Assembly: GCA_027317105.1 (NCBI GenBank)
Contig: DAHVFH010000036.1
Span: forward strand, 1 to 19,573
Length of the DNA: 19,573 nt
Direction: 5' to 3'
Source: Cytophagales bacterium
Lineage (GTDB): Bacteria > Bacteroidota > Bacteroidia > Cytophagales > Cyclobacteriaceae
Shown piece after piece: positions 14,832 to 19,573 of the stretch. The position numbers and the translations under genes were made by a program. Numbering within the stretch: position 1 is the stretch's first letter; the number at the start of each line of letters is the position of its first letter. A model generated the notes under the pieces. It was given only the letters and a program-made list of their open reading frames with translations. It had not been told where the DNA came from and did not search any database.

Positions 14832-17369
14832 ATGAATCCTTTTAAAGAAAGCGTGTTTTATCTGAAACTCTTTGGACTCGCACAGCAACCAAAAATCAAA
14901 AACCACATAGAACACAGAGAAGCACAGAGGAGGTATGATTTAATTTCCGCTGTGTTTTCTCAGTGTGCTCCGTGTTCTCTTTGGTTAAACATCCCGCGCG
15001 GGGATCGTCAAGAACTACGGAGAATAGTTATCTTTTCCATACTTCTATTGATTTCCTTCAGGCTCTTTAGCCAAGGTTATCTTATTGAAAAGAATGATGG
15101 GCGGATAAAAGGAAAATTCAATATTCCAATTCAAGCATACAGTTTCGATTTAAAAGATATCCGCCTTTTGGATGGGAGCCCATTTAAAAATGCAATGGAT
15201 AAGGATGCGGCATATTTGTTAAGCATCGAACCAGAGCGTTTACTTCATCGATTCTATACGAATGCCGGACTTCCTGCCAAGGGGGATGTTTATGGCGGGT
15301 GGGAGAGTGAGGGGCTTTCTGGCCACACGCTGGGGCATTACCTTTCTGCTTGTTCAATGATGTATGCCTCCACGGGTGACGTGCGCTTCAAAGAGAAAGT
15401 AGATATGATCGTTGCCGAATTAGACAAATGCCAACAAGCTCGAAAGACCGGATATGTTGGAGCTATTCCAAAAGAGGACTCTATCTTTTGGAAAGTGCAA
15501 CACGGTATCATCAAGTCGTCAGGTTTTGATTTGAATGGCGGCTGGTCGCCTTGGTACACGGTGCATAAAGTCATGGCCGGATTAACGGACGCCTATCTCT
15601 ATACGGATAATCAGAAAGCACTCGACATCGTCATAAAAATGGCCGACTGGACGGGGTTGATCTTAAAAGATTTGAACGATGAGCAGTTGGAGAATATGCG
15701 CAAATGTGAATATGGGGGCATGAATGACATCCTCATTCACTTGTATGAAATCACCGGAAGTAAAAAGTACCTGGATCTTTCATACAAGTTTCACGATCAT
15801 TTTGTATTGGATGAACTCGCGAAACGAAATGATCTAATGCCTGGAAAACATTCGAACACCAATGTGCCCAAGGCTATTGGTTGTGCCAGACGGTATGAAT
15901 TGACAGGCGATGAGAAAGATAAAACTATTTCCACTTTCTTTTGGGAGACCATGGTGCATAAACACTCCTATGTGATTGGCGGAAACAGCAACTATGAATA
16001 TTGTGGCCCTGCCGGCAAACTCAGCGATCGGCTGAGTGATGCTACGTGCGAGACTTGCAATACCTACAACATGCTGAAGCTAACGCGGCATTTGTTTGCG
16101 GTCGAACCGAAATCAGCATTGATGGATTATTACGAGCGCGGTTTGTACAATCATATTCTCGCTTCTCAAAATCCCGAGACCGGAATGATGTGCTATTTTG
16201 TTCCGCTTCGGATGGGAACGAAAAAAGAATTCAGCGATCCCTTCAATACATTTACGTGTTGTGTAGGCAGTGGCATGGAGAACCACTCGAAATACACAGA
16301 AGGAATTTATTCTGAAGGGAAAGACGGAAGTTTGTTTGTCAACCTCTTCATTCCGTCAGAGCTTAATTGGAAGTCTAAGGACGTTCACATAAAGATGGAG
16401 ACCCACTTTCCGCAAGATGGAAAAGTTGCGCTGCACGTTGAATCATCTGCAAAGCAAAAGTTTATCATCAAAGTCCGTCAGCCGGAATGGGCGAAAAGTG
16501 ATTTGAAGTTTTCGGTAAATGACAAATCCATTAAAGCTAGTTTGAATAGGAATGGATACTGGGAAATGGATAAGGTTTGGTCGAATGGCGATGTGATCAC
16601 TTTCCAACTTCCTATGAGCCTGCATTCCGAAAGCATGCCCGACAATCCTAATCGCATTGCCTTATTATATGGCCCTGTTGTTTTGGCCGGACAATTGGGA
16701 AAGGAAATGCCCGACCCAATTTTTGGAACAACCGTATTGCTCACGGATGACAAAAATGTTTCAGATTGGACTAAACGGAATTCATCATCGCTGGAATTTG
16801 AAACCAATAAAGTAGCAAAACCTGTTGACGTGAAACTGATTCCATTTTTTCAAACCTATGATCAATACTACAATGTCTATTGGGATTACTTTACTCCTGG
16901 TGATTGGAAGAACCGACAAGAGGAATATGAAGCAGAAAAGAAAAGACAGTTTGAAATCGAACAACGCACGATTGATATTATCCGCATTGGCGAGATGCAG
17001 CCCGAGCGCGATCACAACCTGAAAGCCAGTGAGCGTTCTTACGTGAGTGATGCCTTGGGAAGGATGGGTCGAGAGGCCCGGAGCGGTGGTTATTTTTCTT
17101 TTGACATGAAGGTTAGTCCGGATGTGCCGAGTAATTTGTTATGCAGTTATATTGGCGATGATAAAGACCGGGTCTTTGATATTCAAGTAGACGGCACCAA
17201 GATCGAAACGCAGGAACTGAAAGGCGCAAGCACTGGAAGGTTCTTTGATATTGAATATCCTTTGCCGACTGAATTGCTGAAAGGAAATACAAAAGTGACG
17301 GTAACCGTTTTGGCCAATCATGGAAAAACCGCGGGGCGCATGTTTGGTTGCCGAATAGTAAAGCGCTGA
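14832..17369 (+). CDS. GH127-superfamily glycosidase (DUF1680), divergent, with N-terminal read-through of a repeat
   Basis: The frame encodes 845 residues. The barrel domain (about 95-500) keeps the GH127-type zinc-cysteine site: ETC at 407-409 and TCCVGSGMENHSKY with C476-C477; E389 in NYEYC may be the acid/base. LSGHTLGHYLSACS (162-175) marks the long-form subfamily, and a C-terminal beta domain (about 740-845) is added. The exact family (GH127, GH146 or relative) is uncertain, but L-arabinofuranosidase activity is likely. The signal peptide is not at the start: RRIVIFSILLLISFRLFSQG lies at 63-82. The preceding 62 codons run through an inverted repeat (14901-14986). No ATG lies between 14832 and the signal; GTG 14952 is the only other useful in-frame start. 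ATG 14832 follows the upstream stop by 2 bases. Confidence 0.85.
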   Translation: MNPFKESVFYLKLFGLAQQPKIKNHIEHREAQRRYDLISAVFSQCAPCSLWLNIPRGDRQELRRIVIFSILLLISFRLFSQGYLIEKNDGRIKGKFNIPIQAYSFDLKDIRLLDGSPFKNAMDKDAAYLLSIEPERLLHRFYTNAGLPAKGDVYGGWESEGLSGHTLGHYLSACSMMYASTGDVRFKEKVDMIVAELDKCQQARKTGYVGAIPKEDSIFWKVQHGIIKSSGFDLNGGWSPWYTVHKVMAGLTDAYLYTDNQKALDIVIKMADWTGLILKDLNDEQLENMRKCEYGGMNDILIHLYEITGSKKYLDLSYKFHDHFVLDELAKRNDLMPGKHSNTNVPKAIGCARRYELTGDEKDKTISTFFWETMVHKHSYVIGGNSNYEYCGPAGKLSDRLSDATCETCNTYNMLKLTRHLFAVEPKSALMDYYERGLYNHILASQNPETGMMCYFVPLRMGTKKEFSDPFNTFTCCVGSGMENHSKYTEGIYSEGKDGSLFVNLFIPSELNWKSKDVHIKMETHFPQDGKVALHVESSAKQKFIIKVRQPEWAKSDLKFSVNDKSIKASLNRNGYWEMDKVWSNGDVITFQLPMSLHSESMPDNPNRIALLYGPVVLAGQLGKEMPDPIFGTTVLLTDDKNVSDWTKRNSSSLEFETNKVAKPVDVKLIPFFQTYDQYYNVYWDYFTPGDWKNRQEEYEAEKKRQFEIEQRTIDIIRIGEMQPERDHNLKASERSYVSDALGRMGREARSGGYFSFDMKVSPDVPSNLLCSYIGDDKDRVFDIQVDGTKIETQELKGASTGRFFDIEYPLPTELLKGNTKVTVTVLANHGKTAGRMFGCRIVKR
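14901..14986. repeat. Imperfect inverted repeat inside the N-terminal coding region
   Basis: The left arm (14901-14931) begins AACCACATAGAACACAGAGA; the right arm (14946-14986) is its inverse with gaps, ending TCCGTGTTCTCTTTGGTT. Both carry the CACAGAG/CTCTGTG theme. Dispersed elements with this theme are common in Bacteroidota intergenic DNA, as I recall them. Here it lies within an open frame, and directly after it is a small palindrome, CCCGCGCGGG (14993-15002). Confidence 0.65.
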
Positions 17370-17446
17370 CGATGGAGCGTTGGTGATTATCATAGTTGAT
17401 AGTTGTACCAAATTTGGTGAACAACCTCTTTTTCGTGGTAAGCTCA

Positions 17447-17477
17447 TTTGATAAATATTCAGTAAGCACTATCTTTA
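17447..17477 (+). promoter_or_regulatory. Promoter of the DUF4249/receptor operon
   Basis: TTTG (17447-17450), a 19-base spacer and TATCTTTA (17470-17477; one mismatch to TAnnTTTG) fit the Bacteroidota promoter pattern with ideal spacing. Transcription would start near 17484, leaving a leader of about 27 bases before the TTG start codon at 17511. Confidence 0.55.
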
Positions 17478-17510
17478 GTGCATAGATTCATCCGACCTTA
17501 TTAGTGACCA

Positions 17511-18632
17511 TTGAAAGTCTCGGGCTCAACCATACTGCTCCTTTTCATTACCAGTGCGTGCATCGATAGCTTTCATTTACAGCTAAGTGCAATCGCCAAG
17601 CAACTTTCCGTAGATGGGATGATCACCACGGCTCCGAGTCCTTATGCTGTTAAATTGGTATGGTCTTCCGATGTGGGCAACATCCTGGCGCAGGCGGTTC
17701 CTGTAAGTGATGCAACGGTCACGCTCTTTGACAACCAGGGATTGAAGGAAAAACTTAGCTATCAAGATTCCGGAGTTTATAAGACCAGTGCCAATGGAAT
17801 TCAGGGCGTGGCGGGAAGGACCTATCACATCGAAATTGCCACATCCGATGGACAAAGCTATTCATCAACACCAGAATATTTAGCTCCGCCCGGAACTTTA
17901 GACAGCCTGTATTTTGAATTTAAATATGGTGAAGCCATTGTGAATGGAGTGCCTGTACCGGCAGACGGTTTCAATATTTATGTGAACGCAAAGGGTAACT
18001 CCATGCAAAGTATTATGCGGTGGAACTGGCAAGGAACGTATAGGGTATTCACTCACCCTGAATTGGTTGTTGATACCATACTAGCTGACCCCCATTTTAC
18101 ATGCTGTCCTCCTGCACTTACACCTTTGCCCTGCAGTGGTTTCATAACTGTGGACGCAGAACGAATCATACTTAAAAAAATTGACAAATGCTCCTGTTGT
18201 ACCTGTTACATCACCGAAAACCAGGCTGTGCCTTTTCTCTCAGATAATTTTCTTGCGAATAATGCCTTTCAAAAATATAAGGTAGCCTTCATCCCCTTTG
18301 TAACAAGAAACTTTTTTGAGAAATATTACTTGAAGGTTCAACAATTCACCTTAACGGCTAACACCTATCAATTTTGGAAACTGGTTCAATCCCAAATAAC
18401 AGGAAGTACAAATTTATTCCAACCACCGATAGCAAAGATCAAAGGAAACATAGTATCTACCTTGGGCAGCACTTCAGCCCTTGGCATTTTCTCTGCCTGT
18501 GGCGTGGTACAGAAAACGATTTGGATCTACCGAAATGATGTGCCATACACGTTTGAAGATCCTTTGATAAGAGAAAATTGCCATGTTTTAGACGCCACTT
18601 CCACTTCACAAATACCTACGTTTTGGAATTGA
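17511..18632 (+). CDS. DUF4249 family outer-membrane lipoprotein
   Basis: The 373-residue protein begins at TTG 17511; an in-frame TGA stands two codons before, and no ATG precedes the lipobox, so the TTG start is forced. The lipid signal is STILLLFITSAC, with C17 lipidated. The first half reads SVDGMITTAPSPYAVKLVWS, SSDVGN, VSDATVTLFDNQG, GVYKTSANGIQGVAGRTYHI, the order of motifs I know from DUF4249 proteins (Ig-like/transthyretin fold). Seven cysteines cluster at 198-232 (CC, C, C.CC.C), perhaps disulfide-bonded or metal-binding. DUF4249 genes usually sit beside a TonB-dependent receptor, as here (123 bases downstream), and the protein is thought to be its surface or periplasmic partner. 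Its ligand is unknown. Confidence 0.88.
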   Translation: MKVSGSTILLLFITSACIDSFHLQLSAIAKQLSVDGMITTAPSPYAVKLVWSSDVGNILAQAVPVSDATVTLFDNQGLKEKLSYQDSGVYKTSANGIQGVAGRTYHIEIATSDGQSYSSTPEYLAPPGTLDSLYFEFKYGEAIVNGVPVPADGFNIYVNAKGNSMQSIMRWNWQGTYRVFTHPELVVDTILADPHFTCCPPALTPLPCSGFITVDAERIILKKIDKCSCCTCYITENQAVPFLSDNFLANNAFQKYKVAFIPFVTRNFFEKYYLKVQQFTLTANTYQFWKLVQSQITGSTNLFQPPIAKIKGNIVSTLGSTSALGIFSACGVVQKTIWIYRNDVPYTFEDPLIRENCHVLDATSTSQIPTFWN

Positions 18633-18686
18633 GAAGTTAAACAAAGGAAGATAGCCTGATACCTATATAGTAAAAACTGTTCCTGA

Positions 18687-18716
18687 TTTATTTTTTATAA
18701 TTTTTACCTATCTTTC
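18687..18716 (+). promoter_or_regulatory. Weak internal promoter match before the receptor gene
   Basis: TTTA (18687-18690), an 18-base spacer and TATCTTTC (18709-18716) match the Bacteroidota pattern with one mismatch in each element. It could give the receptor gene its own transcript in addition to read-through from the DUF4249 gene. In DNA this AT-rich the match may be chance. Confidence 0.25.
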
Positions 18717-18755
18717 TAAATGTAAATCAGCTAAACCTAGGCTATTGTTTACGCA

Positions 18756-19573
18756 ATGAAATTTTTAGTCTTCACCCTATTCTTTGGCATGGCAGTTTGC
18801 AGCACTGCCCAATCTATCCTAGACCAGGAAATAGCGATACCCAGGGTTAAAAGCCTTTCTGAATTTATCAAGTCTGTTGAAAAGAATTACCCGGTAAAGT
18901 TTTATTATCTGCCCCAATGGATCGAATCGGTCTCATTGGAAAATGAATTCCAGAGCAACACGATCGGGGCTGCCCTGAATGAGTTTGTTTTTGGCACCGA
19001 CCTGTTCTTTCGTGTCTTTGACAATGCTTCCATCGTGATTGCGAAAGATCCTTCGCAGATGATAAAACGCATGGACATTATCGGCACGGCTAAATTGGAG
19101 CAAAAGAAAATAAACCATCAAGTGATCGGCAGTGAACACGGCACGAACAGGAAGTCGCAAGTCAAACTGCGTGGACAAGTCAGGGACGGAAAAAATAATG
19201 ATCCCTTGGCAGGGGCCAGTATTTATGTCAATGATATGGAGGTGGGCAAAACCACGGATGGCCAGGGGCGTTATGAAATCGATTTGCCCTCGGGCCTACA
19301 CGTGATCACTTTTAGCTACCTGAACTATGAAGAAAAATTGGTTGACCTTGAGATCTATGAAGACCGAGAACTTCAAGTTAAATTAATAGAAAGCCCTATC
19401 CTTTTGAGCGAAGTGATCGTTACCGACAAATCCTACCGCGATGTCACCACTTCGGGCATCGGCCAAATGCAATTCATGGTGGCCGAGATTAAAAAGAAGC
19501 CTACGATACTTGGTGAAGTGGACATCATCAGGCAGATCCAACAGATGCCAGGGGTTTCGACCGTGGGGGAGGC
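18756..19573 (+). CDS. TonB-dependent receptor with STN and carboxypeptidase-like domains (5' part)
   Basis: 272 codons are present; the gene runs off the right edge. A signal peptide (MKFLVFTLFFGMAVCSTAQS, cleavage near 19) is followed by an STN domain (about 30-100: SLSEFIKSVEKNYPVKFYYL, then the strand FFRVFDNASIVIA). Next comes a carboxypeptidase-D-like domain (about 137-212: LRGQVRDGKNNDPLAGASIY, then TTDGQGRYEIDLPSGLH) and the start of the plug (LLSEVIVTDK, then IRQIQQMPGVSTVGEA). This is the N-terminal order of large outer-membrane receptors of Bacteroidota. The STN domain in known receptors talks to a FecR-type anti-sigma factor, but none lies in the window. With the DUF4249 gene it forms an uptake pair of unknown substrate. 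The barrel is missing here. Confidence 0.93.
   Translation, partial: MKFLVFTLFFGMAVCSTAQSILDQEIAIPRVKSLSEFIKSVEKNYPVKFYYLPQWIESVSLENEFQSNTIGAALNEFVFGTDLFFRVFDNASIVIAKDPSQMIKRMDIIGTAKLEQKKINHQVIGSEHGTNRKSQVKLRGQVRDGKNNDPLAGASIYVNDMEVGKTTDGQGRYEIDLPSGLHVITFSYLNYEEKLVDLEIYEDRELQVKLIESPILLSEVIVTDKSYRDVTTSGIGQMQFMVAEIKKKPTILGEVDIIRQIQQMPGVSTVGE

Noticed and set aside
14993..15002. CCCGCGCGGG palindrome
   Set aside because: Ten bases long and inside a reading frame next to the larger inverted repeat; too short to call as an operator or terminator.
17113..17469. Overlapping minus-strand frames (118 and 102 codons) at the end of the second GH127-type gene
   Set aside because: Both are antisense to its conserved C-terminal domain and have no signal or family motif.

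Overview
The window looks like chromosomal DNA of a member of the Bacteroidota, probably a Cytophagales-type environmental bacterium. The grounds are a TonB-dependent receptor with an STN domain paired with a DUF4249 lipoprotein, a secreted GH78/GH127 glycosidase complement, an ECF sigma factor of the short Bacteroidota type, AT-rich 5' regions without Shine-Dalgarno sequences, and several matches to the phylum's promoter pattern (TTTG at -33, TAnnTTTG at -7). No RNA gene, CRISPR array, transposase or phage gene was seen.

Layout. 1-190 (-) is the 5' end of a secreted alpha-L-rhamnosidase (GH78). 191-1783 is an eroded stretch: a short palindromic repeat next to the rhamnosidase promoter, a truncated secreted protein (649-942), and a beta-barrel protein gene whose signal peptide lies in another frame from its body (1062-1783). 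1892-5275 is central metabolism: an acetyl-CoA hydrolase/transferase family enzyme (-) diverging from a short-form alpha-glucan phosphorylase (+). The phosphorylase converges, across a bidirectional terminator, on a 54-residue lipoprotein gene (-). 5395-7019 (+) encodes an ECF sigma factor and, 8 bases on, a membrane protein that joins an anti-sigma-like cytoplasmic domain to a trypsin-like protease. 7100-8997 (-) holds a secreted hypothetical protein followed by a KgtP-like 2-oxoglutarate permease. 9244-12582 is a peroxide-defence module: katG (-) divergent from oxyR (+), with both redox cysteines of OxyR present. 12739-17369 (+) is a carbohydrate operon: a frame-disrupted small secreted peptide overlapping by one base the start of a GH127 beta-L-arabinofuranosidase, then 2 bases later a second, divergent GH127-superfamily enzyme whose N-terminus is read through a dispersed inverted repeat. 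17511-19573 (+) is a DUF4249 lipoprotein and the N-terminal third or so of a TonB-dependent receptor that runs off the window.

How they work together. The rhamnosidase and the two arabinofuranosidase-type enzymes suggest debranching of plant pectin or hydroxyproline-rich glycoproteins. The receptor pair suggests uptake of a ligand across the outer membrane, but its substrate cannot be read from the sequence. The most unusual item is the sigma factor next to a fused anti-sigma/protease protein, which looks like a compact envelope-stress pathway. Two disrupted genes can each be repaired by one base in a homopolymer, so assembly error must be weighed against true decay.
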